Below are positions 5,071 through 11,149 of a stretch of DNA of 11,149 bases, in pieces. The notes beneath the pieces are model-generated. The model saw nothing but the letters and a program-made list of their open reading frames with translations, had not been told where the DNA came from and did no database searches. Origin of the DNA: Methanoregulaceae archaeon (GTDB lineage Archaea; Halobacteriota; Methanomicrobia; Methanomicrobiales; Methanospirillaceae). The stretch spans positions 1 through 11,149 of the forward strand of contig JAJRBS010000068.1 of the NCBI GenBank assembly GCA_028679325.1, in the 5' to 3' direction. Both the position numbers and the translations under genes were made by a program. The first letter of the stretch is position 1, and each line of letters opens with the position of its first letter.

Positions 5071-5852
5071 TAGGAAAGGAGATACGGATCGAGAGGATCA
5101 TGGACCGGAACACCGGGCGGACGGTGATCGTGCCCATGGACCATGGATTTACCCTCGGCCAGATCGAGGGGCTGCTGGACATGACAAAGACCATCTCTGA
5201 GGTGAGCGAAGGCGGGGCCAACGCCATCGTGCTGCACAAGGGCCTGGTGAAACGGGGGCACCGGCGGCACGGGAGGGACATCGGCCTCATCATTCACCTG
5301 TCAGGGAGCACCTCCTTAAACCCGGACCCGAACGACAAGGTGCTGGTCTGCACCGTCGAGGAGGCCATCGCTCTCGGAGCAGACGGCGTCTCAATCCACA
5401 TCAACCTCGGGGCGCCGAACGAGTCGAAGATGCTCGAAGACGCTGCCCGGGTGGTCAGGGACTGCAACCGCTGGGGCATGCCTCTCTTGGTGATGATCTA
5501 CCCCCGGGGCAAGGGGGTCGATCCCATCGCCCCGGCAACTGTCGGCCACTGCGTCCGGGTCGCCGAGGAGCTCGGGGCAGACCTCATCAAGACCAACTAC
5601 ACCGGTAACCCGGGGAGCTGGAAGCGCATCGTCTCGGCCTGCTCGGTCCCGGTGGTCATTGCCGGCGGGGAGAAGGCCGGGGACCTTGAGACCCTCCAGG
5701 CCATCCTCGACTCGGTGCACGCCGGAGGTGGCGGGGTCTGCGTGGGGAGGAACGCCTTCCAGCGGGATGACACCCGGTCCTTCGTCAAGGCCCTCTACAA
5801 GGTTGTGCACGAGGAAAAGGAGCCGAAGGACGCCCTGTCGGGTGGACGATGA
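5067..5852 (+). CDS. ADH synthase/fructose-bisphosphate aldolase family protein, copy 2
   Basis: A second member of the same family, in tandem with copy 1 and overlapping it by ATGA. By eye the two are about 60 percent identical over the first 150 residues. The 261-residue product keeps D25 (VPMDHG), Y145 (MIYPRG), K175 (LIKTNYTG) and VGRNAFQ, so it should be an active aldolase. It differs from copy 1 in the active-site rim: GFTLGQ for GVSNGP, IVLHKGL for VLGHVGL, and GKGVDPIAP for GRKIADEHDP. Methanogens are known to carry two such proteins (MJ0400 and MJ1585 types), one making the heptulosonate and one acting on sugar phosphates such as fructose bisphosphate or on the ketofructose precursor. 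I infer a split of that kind here, but cannot assign which does what. It also overlaps the next gene by ATGA. Confidence 0.85.
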   Translation: MIGKEIRIERIMDRNTGRTVIVPMDHGFTLGQIEGLLDMTKTISEVSEGGANAIVLHKGLVKRGHRRHGRDIGLIIHLSGSTSLNPDPNDKVLVCTVEEAIALGADGVSIHINLGAPNESKMLEDAARVVRDCNRWGMPLLVMIYPRGKGVDPIAPATVGHCVRVAEELGADLIKTNYTGNPGSWKRIVSACSVPVVIAGGEKAGDLETLQAILDSVHAGGGGVCVGRNAFQRDDTRSFVKALYKVVHEEKEPKDALSGGR

Positions 5853-6835
5853 AGGAGTTCTGGGTAGACGTCCGGCCCTGGAGAAAGGAGCTGGCCACGG
5901 CCGCCATCGAGAGCGGTGCCGACGTAATCGTGGCCGATTCGGCCTCCCTGGTCAAAGCACTCTGCCGGGTCCGGGTCGCTGCCCCTGACGGGGACCTTGT
6001 CCCGGGGAAAGACCTGAACGAGGTCCGTATCGAGGGAGGGATGACCATTGCCGAGGCTGAACGCCTGACCGGGAAGGGATACGTTGTGGTGGAGACGGGG
6101 GACTGGAGGGTCATCCCCCTCGAGAACCTGGTAGCCCTCTCGGACAGGGTCATCGCCGCCGTCCGGAGCGAAGAAGAGGCCGCTCTGGCGCTCGGCATAC
6201 TCGAGAAGGGGGTCGCCGGGGTGCTCTTAAAAGACGCAGACCCGGCACTTATCCGGCGGGTCGGGGCACTCCTCAGGTCCGGTTCCGCCCCTCTCGACCT
6301 GGTCCCGTTCACTATCACTGCTATCCGGCAGCTCGGGATGGGGGACAGGGTCTGCGTGGATACCTGTTCCATGCTCTCCGAGGGCGAAGGGATCCTGGTC
6401 GGGAACACCTCTTCGGCATTCCTGCTGGTGCAGGCCGAGACCCTGGAGAACCCCTATGTCAGCCCCCGGCCGTTCCGGGTGAATGCCGGGGCCGTCCATG
6501 CCTACACTCTCGTGCCCGGGGACAGGACTGCCTACCTCTCTGATCTCAAGGCCGGGGACCATGTCATGGCCGTCTCAAGCGAAGGCACCGTCCGGGACGC
6601 GGGAGTCGGCCGGGTGAAGATCGAGCAGCGGCCGCTCCTCCTGGTGGAAGCCGAGGCAGAGGGAGCGAAAGCCAGCCTGGTGCTCCAGAATGCCGAGACG
6701 GTACGGCTGGTTGGTGCCAACGGGACCCCGGTCTCGGTGGTCTCCCTCTCCCCGGGCGATAAAGTGCTCGGACGCGTGGCGGGGGCCGGCCGGCACTTCG
6801 GTATCGCTGTTCGGGAGACTATCATCGAGAAGTGA
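5849..6835 (+). CDS. aroB': 3-dehydroquinate synthase type II (AroB')
   Basis: This enzyme performs the NAD-dependent oxidative deamination and cyclisation of the ADH synthase product to 3-dehydroquinate (EC 1.4.1.24); it is unrelated to bacterial AroB and marks the archaeal route. The 328-residue product has usual length and typical blocks: the N-terminal KEFWVDVRPWRKE, VIPLENLVAL (88-97), LGMGDRVCVDTCSMLSEGEG (166-185), NPYVSPRPFRVNAGAVHAY (207-225) and the C-terminal LSPGDKVLGRV. It starts within the stop codon of the second aldolase gene (ATGA) with GGTGGA just upstream, and is followed after 4 bases by the prephenate dehydrogenase gene. The direct neighbourhood of the aldolases means substrate and product enzymes are co-transcribed. 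Confidence 0.95.
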   Translation: MKEFWVDVRPWRKELATAAIESGADVIVADSASLVKALCRVRVAAPDGDLVPGKDLNEVRIEGGMTIAEAERLTGKGYVVVETGDWRVIPLENLVALSDRVIAAVRSEEEAALALGILEKGVAGVLLKDADPALIRRVGALLRSGSAPLDLVPFTITAIRQLGMGDRVCVDTCSMLSEGEGILVGNTSSAFLLVQAETLENPYVSPRPFRVNAGAVHAYTLVPGDRTAYLSDLKAGDHVMAVSSEGTVRDAGVGRVKIEQRPLLLVEAEAEGAKASLVLQNAETVRLVGANGTPVSVVSLSPGDKVLGRVAGAGRHFGIAVRETIIEK

Positions 6836-6839
6836 TGGC

Positions 6840-7664
6840 ATGAAGGTCGGCATCATCGGCGGGACAGGCCGGATGGGCAGGTTTTTTGGCGGAGTATTCG
6901 AAAGAGCCGGTTACGAGGTCATGGTCTGCGGACGGAGGAAGGAGAGCAGCTGCCACGAGATCGCCGAGCAGTGCCCGGTGGTGATGGTCTCCGTCCCCAT
7001 CCGGGAGACCGTTCCCGTCATCCGGAAGGTCGCTCCCCTCCTCACAAAGGACCAGCTCCTCTGCGACCTCACCTCACTCAAGGCCAGACCGGTGGCTGCT
7101 ATGCTCGAATCGTCAGCCTCGGTTATCGGGCTCCATCCCATGTTCGGCCCCTCTGCCCCCTCACTCAAAGGCCAGACAATCATTGCCACCCCTGCCCGTG
7201 TGAGCCCGGAACGGGCGGCCTCCTTCCTCTCCATCTTCGAACGCGAGGGAGCAAAGATCACCTATTCCACACCGGAAGAGCATGACCGTATCATGGCCGT
7301 TGTCCAGGGTCTCACTCATCTGGTCACTTTGACCGTGGCCGGCACTATGCGGAAGCTTGGTACAACGCCGGCCGAGACCGGCCCCTTCATGAGCCCCGTC
7401 TACCAGATCGAGATGGGCCTTGTCGGGCGGCTCCTCTCCCAGGACCCTGACCTGTACGGGGACATGCTCACCGGAAACCCGGACGTTCCCCGGGTGCTCT
7501 CTGCCTGCAGCGAAGCACTGGCCGAGCTCTCGGCCCTCGTCATCGCGAAAGATACGGAGGGGTTCCGGAAGATCTTCTCAGAGGACGCCCTGCACTTTGC
7601 CGAATACACCGAGAGGGCTGCAGCGGAGACCGACTTCCTGATCGCCTCCATGGTGGAGCGATGA
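6840..7664 (+). CDS. tyrA: Prephenate dehydrogenase (TyrA), no chorismate mutase domain
   Basis: TyrA oxidatively decarboxylates prephenate to 4-hydroxyphenylpyruvate with NAD(P), the committed step to tyrosine. The 274-residue product has the nucleotide-binding GGTGRMG (7-13), GLHPMFGP (97-104, with the catalytic-type H99), EEHDRIMAVVQGLTH (146-160) and SPVYQIEMGLVGRLLSQDPDLY (185-206). The last two blocks resemble the dehydrogenase half of the E. coli T-protein rather than many short archaeal TyrA forms. The chorismate mutase half of the T-protein is absent and so is an ACT domain. ATG 6840 follows the upstream stop by 4 bases, with AAGTGAT close before it; the open frame extends upstream, but only inside the aroB' coding region. 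The gene ends in ATGA overlapping pheA. Confidence 0.92.
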   Translation: MKVGIIGGTGRMGRFFGGVFERAGYEVMVCGRRKESSCHEIAEQCPVVMVSVPIRETVPVIRKVAPLLTKDQLLCDLTSLKARPVAAMLESSASVIGLHPMFGPSAPSLKGQTIIATPARVSPERAASFLSIFEREGAKITYSTPEEHDRIMAVVQGLTHLVTLTVAGTMRKLGTTPAETGPFMSPVYQIEMGLVGRLLSQDPDLYGDMLTGNPDVPRVLSACSEALAELSALVIAKDTEGFRKIFSEDALHFAEYTERAAAETDFLIASMVER

Positions 7665-8464
7665 CCGTCCTCGCCCTCGGCCCGGAGGGGACCTTCTCCC
7701 ACGAACTCGCCTCCCAGGTGTTCGGGCACGCGGTCAGGCTGGTCCCGACCATCTCCGAGATCTTCCGGCTGGTGGAGAGCGGCGGGGCAGAGGCCGTGGT
7801 TCCCATCGAGAACAGCGAGGCCGGCGGAGTCGGGCCGACACTTGACGGCCTCCTCCTCCACCGGGTGTTTATCACCGGGGAGCTCTTCATGCCCATCCAC
7901 CACCAGCTGGCATCCTTTGTTCCCCTCGACGAGGTGCGGGTCATCTATGCCCACCCCCAGACCCATGAGCAGTGCAGCCTGTTCCTCGAAGGGACCGGGC
8001 TCCCGGTGATCCATACCAGCAGCAATGCCGCCAGTGCCCAGGAGATGCTCGACTCCCCAGGTTCGGCGGCAGTGGTTTCACGGATGACGGCCGAGCTCTA
8101 CCGGCTCCCGGTCATCCGGGCTGATGTGGAGAACAGCCCTGACAACGTCACCCGCTTCGTGGTCATCTCGGCGAAGGAAGGGAAACAGGAAGGTTCGACC
8201 AAGTGCAGCATCCTGATCGATCCCGAGAAGGACCGGGCCGGGCTCCTCTACGACCTTCTCGGGGTGTTTGCCACCCGGAGTATCAACCTGACACGGATCG
8301 AGTCCCGCCCCTCCAAACGGGGCATGGGAAGCTACATCTTCTTCATCGATATAGAGTACTCACCGGCCTGCCGGGAAGCCCTTCTCGCCCTCCGCGAGAT
8401 GGCGGACTTCCGGGAACTGGGCTGCTACCGGGAACTGGAGGTGCCGGAATGGAGATCAGGCTGA
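7661..8464 (+). CDS. pheA: Prephenate dehydratase with ACT domain (PheA)
   Basis: PheA converts prephenate to phenylpyruvate, the committed step to phenylalanine. The 267-residue product has the catalytic domain with GPEGTFSH (7-14), VPIENS (47-52), HPQ (98-100) and NVTRF (162-166, whose TRF carries the catalytic Thr164). An ACT regulatory domain (about 178-260) follows, with the ESRPSKRG block (214-221) that helps bind Phe. Feedback inhibition by Phe is therefore likely. There is no fused chorismate mutase, unlike the E. coli P-protein. It overlaps tyrA by ATGA and aroA by 16 bases. With tyrA beside it, both branches after prephenate are in one transcript, which suits a Phe- and Tyr-sensing leader. 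Confidence 0.96.
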   Translation: MTVLALGPEGTFSHELASQVFGHAVRLVPTISEIFRLVESGGAEAVVPIENSEAGGVGPTLDGLLLHRVFITGELFMPIHHQLASFVPLDEVRVIYAHPQTHEQCSLFLEGTGLPVIHTSSNAASAQEMLDSPGSAAVVSRMTAELYRLPVIRADVENSPDNVTRFVVISAKEGKQEGSTKCSILIDPEKDRAGLLYDLLGVFATRSINLTRIESRPSKRGMGSYIFFIDIEYSPACREALLALREMADFRELGCYRELEVPEWRSG

Positions 8465-9717
8465 AGCGGGCCGAGAACGTGGATATCAGGGTGACCGCTC
8501 CCCCGTCGAAGAGCTACACCCACCGGGCTCTGGTTGCCGCCGGTCTTGCGGAGGGCGAGAGCACTATAGAACGGCCCCTCTCCTCGACCGACACCCTGAT
8601 CACCAGCACCGGCCTCTGGCGCATGGGGGTTGGGCTCGAGTGGGACAAGGACCAGGTGACGGTCATCGGCTCGGGAGGGAGGCTCGAGTGCGGGAGTTTT
8701 CCGGAGCTCGATATGGGCGATTCGGGAACATCGTTCCGGCTCCTCACCTCGGTGGCCCTCCTCTGTAAAAAACCGGTGATCCTCACCGGGAGTAAACGGA
8801 TGCAGGAGCGTCCTGTCGGCCCGCTGGTCGATGCCCTGAACCAGCTCGGGGGCCGGATACGGTATCCCGGGAAGACAGGCTATCCTCCGCTGCTGGTGGA
8901 GGGGAATCTCTCCGGCGGCACGGCCGCCGTCGATTCCCGAGTATCGAGCCAGTTCGCCTCCTCCATCCTTCTCGCCGCACCCTGTGCAGACTCGCCTGTG
9001 GAACTCGATATCGCATCGGGCCTGGTCTCCCGGTCCTATCTTGATGTCACCGCCGACATCATGGAGAAGTTCGGGGCCCGGCTCTCCCGGGACGGCTACA
9101 TCCGGTTCCGGGTCGGAACCGGCCGATACCGCGCCTGCAGGTGCAGGGTTGAAGGCGATTATTCGTCGGCCTCCTACTTCTTTGCCATCGCCGCCGTCTG
9201 CGGCGGGAGGGCCGAAGTGGAGAACCTTCCCTCCCGTTCGGTGCAGGGTGACCGCTTCTTCCTTGATGCCCTGGGGCGGATGGGGTGCAGGGTTACCTGT
9301 CATGAGGACCGGGTGGTGCTGACGAGCGACCGGAAACTCGCGGGTATCGATATCGACATGTCGTCAGCGCCTGACACCGTGCAGACCCTCTGCGTGGTTG
9401 CGGCCTTCGCCTCCACTCCCTCTACCATCTCCGGCATATCGCACCTGAAGCACAAGGAGAGCGACCGGCTCCAGGCCATCCGCGACACCATCGGGGCTCT
9501 GGGGGGCAAGGTGTCTTTCCGGGGTGATGACACCCTCGTCGTCCATCCTGCTCCCCTCCACGGCGGTGTGATCGATCCGGGCGGCGACCACCGGACAGCC
9601 ATGAGCGCCGCGGTGCTCGGTCTCGGGGTTGGTGACGTGGTCATCCGTGATGCGGAGTGCGTGAGCAAGTCTTTCCCTGGTTTCTGGGAGGCACTCTCGG
9701 AGGCAGGTCTGCTATGA
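8449..9717 (+). CDS. aroA: EPSP synthase (3-phosphoshikimate 1-carboxyvinyltransferase, AroA)
   Basis: AroA joins phosphoenolpyruvate to shikimate 3-phosphate, the sixth step of the shikimate pathway. The 422-residue product has all landmark residues, compared with E. coli numbering: K21, S22 and R26 in PPSKSYTHR; GDSGTS (90-95, the PEP-site glycine loop); R121; SSQ (166-168); catalytic D309; K335 and E337 in KHKESDR with R340; DHR (380-382); and K407. The start at 8449 is fixed by a perfect GGAGGTG (8437-8443) 5 bases upstream, inside the end of pheA; longer readings in this frame only cover pheA. It overlaps the next gene by ATGA. No truncation or missing residue is seen. Confidence 0.97.
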   Translation: MEIRLKRAENVDIRVTAPPSKSYTHRALVAAGLAEGESTIERPLSSTDTLITSTGLWRMGVGLEWDKDQVTVIGSGGRLECGSFPELDMGDSGTSFRLLTSVALLCKKPVILTGSKRMQERPVGPLVDALNQLGGRIRYPGKTGYPPLLVEGNLSGGTAAVDSRVSSQFASSILLAAPCADSPVELDIASGLVSRSYLDVTADIMEKFGARLSRDGYIRFRVGTGRYRACRCRVEGDYSSASYFFAIAAVCGGRAEVENLPSRSVQGDRFFLDALGRMGCRVTCHEDRVVLTSDRKLAGIDIDMSSAPDTVQTLCVVAAFASTPSTISGISHLKHKESDRLQAIRDTIGALGGKVSFRGDDTLVVHPAPLHGGVIDPGGDHRTAMSAAVLGLGVGDVVIRDAECVSKSFPGFWEALSEAGLL

Positions 9718-11102
9718 GGATCGTTCTTACGGGTTTCCGGGGGACAGGGAAGACCGAGTGCGGGAGGCTCCTCGCCAAGCTGACCGGGCTGCCTTTCTTT
9801 GACACCGATACCCTGATCGAACAGGAGTCCGGTCACACCATCCACGAGATATTCACGGAACTCGGCGAGGAAGCCTTCAGGGAGAGGGAACGCCGGGTGA
9901 TTGCGAACCTGCCCTCGTCGCCCTGCGTGGTCAGCACCGGGGGAGGCTCGGTCATGGACCCCCAGAACGTCGCTTTCCTCAGGAGGGGAAGCACCCTCTT
10001 CCTGCTCGAGGCCGATGAACAAACCATCGAGAAGAGGATCAGCCACTCCACCCGTCCGGCGCTCACCTCCCTTCCTCTCCGGCAGGAGATCCACACCCTT
10101 CTCGAAAGCCGGGGCCCGTATTACCTGTCGGCCAGCGATTACTGCGTCGACACCAGCGCCCGGAGCGAGAACGAGGTCTGCCTCGCCATACGAAGGATCG
10201 TGTCTGAAGGCACTGCCCATCCGGGTGCGGCCCGGAGGGCCACAGAATTCCTGGCGGGTTCCGGGATCCCTGCCGGTGAAGCGGAGGAGTTCGCCCGTCT
10301 CACCGATCCGGCCGCCGGAGATCCGACCCTCAGAATCTACGCCATCATGGGCAATCCCGCCACGCAGAGCAAGAGCCCCGGCCTCTTCAACCGGCTCTTC
10401 TCCTATTACGGCCTGAACGCCTGTTATACCCGCCTCCAGGACCCGGACAGCAGCAAGATCCTGCGACTGGCCCGTGACCTCGATGTCCGGGGCCTCTCGG
10501 TGACCATCCCCTTCAAGCACGAAGTCATGAACCACCTCGCGTCCATCGACTGCCATGCCGAGGCCATCGGTGCGGTCAACACCATCGTCCGCTGCGGCAA
10601 CAGGAACCATGGCTTCAACACCGACTGGATCGGGGTCCAGGGGCCTCTCTCGAACCGGAAGGGGGAGAAGGCGGTGGTCCTCGGGGCCGGAGGAGCGGCA
10701 GCGGCAGCGGTCTATGCCCTCCTGTCGCTCGACATGGAGACTACGGTGTTGAACAGGACCGTGGAGACGGCGCAGGAACTCGCGGAAAGGTTCGGGTGCA
10801 GTTACGGCCCTCTCTCCGCTTTCGACGGGATAAAGCCAACCATTGTGATCAACGCCACGTCCCTCGGGATGTCCCCCGATGCCCGATCCCCTCTCCGGAA
10901 AGACCAGCTCTCGTCATCGATGACAGTCTTTGACCTGGTGTATACCCCGCCGGAGACCCCTCTCCTCCGGATGGCCCGGAACTCGGGGTGCACGGTCATT
11001 CACGGGACAGAGATGTTCGTCCGGCAGGCGGCCGCCCAGTTCTGCCGGTTCACCGGCATCGAGGCGCCCCTCTCCCTCGTCCGGAGCGTGATGCCGCCAT
11101 GA
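9714..11102 (+). CDS. Shikimate kinase (AroK type)-shikimate dehydrogenase (AroE) fusion
   Basis: One 462-residue frame carries two enzymes for neighbouring steps. Residues 1-163 form a bacterial-type P-loop shikimate kinase: Walker A GFRGTGKT (7-14), DTD (30-32), GGG (76-78), RPAL (114-117, lid) and RGPYY (133-137). Residues 165-205 look like a linker helix. Residues 207-462 form shikimate dehydrogenase: SKS (219-221, shikimate binding), TIPFKHE with catalytic K268, GAVNT (286-290), NTDWIG with D304, the NADP loop LGAGGAAAAA, NRT (347-349), NATSLGM (380-386) and a C-terminal GTEMFVRQAAAQF block. Both halves look active; the dehydrogenase makes shikimate and the kinase phosphorylates it. Most archaea instead use an unrelated GHMP-type shikimate kinase. 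The start overlaps aroA as ATGA, with GGAGG 10 bases upstream, and the end overlaps aroC as ATGA. Confidence 0.95.
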   Translation: MRIVLTGFRGTGKTECGRLLAKLTGLPFFDTDTLIEQESGHTIHEIFTELGEEAFRERERRVIANLPSSPCVVSTGGGSVMDPQNVAFLRRGSTLFLLEADEQTIEKRISHSTRPALTSLPLRQEIHTLLESRGPYYLSASDYCVDTSARSENEVCLAIRRIVSEGTAHPGAARRATEFLAGSGIPAGEAEEFARLTDPAAGDPTLRIYAIMGNPATQSKSPGLFNRLFSYYGLNACYTRLQDPDSSKILRLARDLDVRGLSVTIPFKHEVMNHLASIDCHAEAIGAVNTIVRCGNRNHGFNTDWIGVQGPLSNRKGEKAVVLGAGGAAAAAVYALLSLDMETTVLNRTVETAQELAERFGCSYGPLSAFDGIKPTIVINATSLGMSPDARSPLRKDQLSSSMTVFDLVYTPPETPLLRMARNSGCTVIHGTEMFVRQAAAQFCRFTGIEAPLSLVRSVMPP

Positions 11103-11149
11103 ACAGTTTCGGCCGATCGTTCCGGATCACGAGTTTTGGCGAGAGCCAT
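11099..11149 (+). CDS. aroC: Chorismate synthase, 5' end only (AroC)
   Basis: The window ends 17 codons into this gene. The visible N-terminus, MNSFGRSFRITSFGESH, matches the conserved start of chorismate synthase (pattern FGxxFRxTxFGESHG). The ATG overlaps the preceding TGA as ATGA. The enzyme would complete the pathway by forming chorismate from EPSP using reduced flavin. Everything beyond residue 17 is outside the window. Confidence 0.9.
   Translation, partial: MNSFGRSFRITSFGESH

Noticed and set aside
4182..5297. A 371-codon antisense ORF over the two aldolase genes
   Set aside because: Ser/Pro/Arg-rich, no known motif, opposite a well-supported gene pair; GC-rich genes often leave long open antisense frames.
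9300..10610. A 436-codon antisense ORF over aroA and the aroK-aroE fusion
   Set aside because: It is antisense to two clear enzyme genes, has low-complexity Gly/Asp/Pro content and no family motif.

Overview
The window looks like a piece of a GC-rich methanogen chromosome, most likely of the order Methanomicrobiales or a close relative. The evidence is gene content: a proteasome-activating nucleotidase (PAN), an archaeal MBF1-type transcription factor, the archaeal/methanogen route into aromatic amino acids (ADH synthase plus type II dehydroquinate synthase), an FdhD protein that fits a formate-using methanogen, and an archaeal TATA box. This placement is inference from gene families; no database was searched.

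Left part (1-4013). The window opens in the 3' end of a ubiquitin-like sulfur carrier gene ending in Gly-Gly. It is followed almost without a gap by an NcsA/TtuA-family tRNA 2-thiolation gene, so the two probably work together. Two leftward genes face them: fdhD (sulfur transfer to formate dehydrogenase), and upstream of it pan, with its own promoter and a poly-T terminator. Between pan and the rightward MBF1 gene lies a short regulatory region with an inverted repeat and a 27-codon ORF. That ORF has a very strong ribosome binding site and overlaps the MBF1 start by ATGA.

Right part (4015-11149). This is one tightly packed aromatic amino acid operon, in the order ADH synthase, a second ADH synthase-family aldolase, dehydroquinate synthase II, prephenate dehydrogenase, prephenate dehydratase with ACT domain, EPSP synthase, a shikimate kinase-shikimate dehydrogenase fusion, and chorismate synthase (cut by the window edge). 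Five junctions are 4-base ATGA overlaps, one is a 16-base overlap and one is a 4-base gap. The set covers most steps from the aldolase precursor to chorismate, and from prephenate to the phenylalanine and tyrosine precursors. 3-dehydroquinate dehydratase and chorismate mutase are not seen and must lie elsewhere or downstream.

The most interesting part is the roughly 210-base leader of this operon (4057-4269). A good TATA box is placed so that transcription should start at or next to an ATG. That ATG opens a 15-codon ORF, MQGECFFTGECFYRR, with three Phe and one Tyr codon, in front of an operon that makes Phe and Tyr. Downstream are a hairpin followed by six T's and further pairings that exclude one another. 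The layout resembles bacterial leader-peptide attenuation, but is here proposed for an archaeon with a leaderless mRNA. A competing reading is a DNA operator, because the same stretch holds a direct repeat and a 12-base palindrome. Other points of note are the bacterial-type shikimate kinase fused to AroE, the tandem aldolase pair, and a PAN C-terminus of Met-Phe-Ala in place of the usual hydrophobic-Tyr-X.
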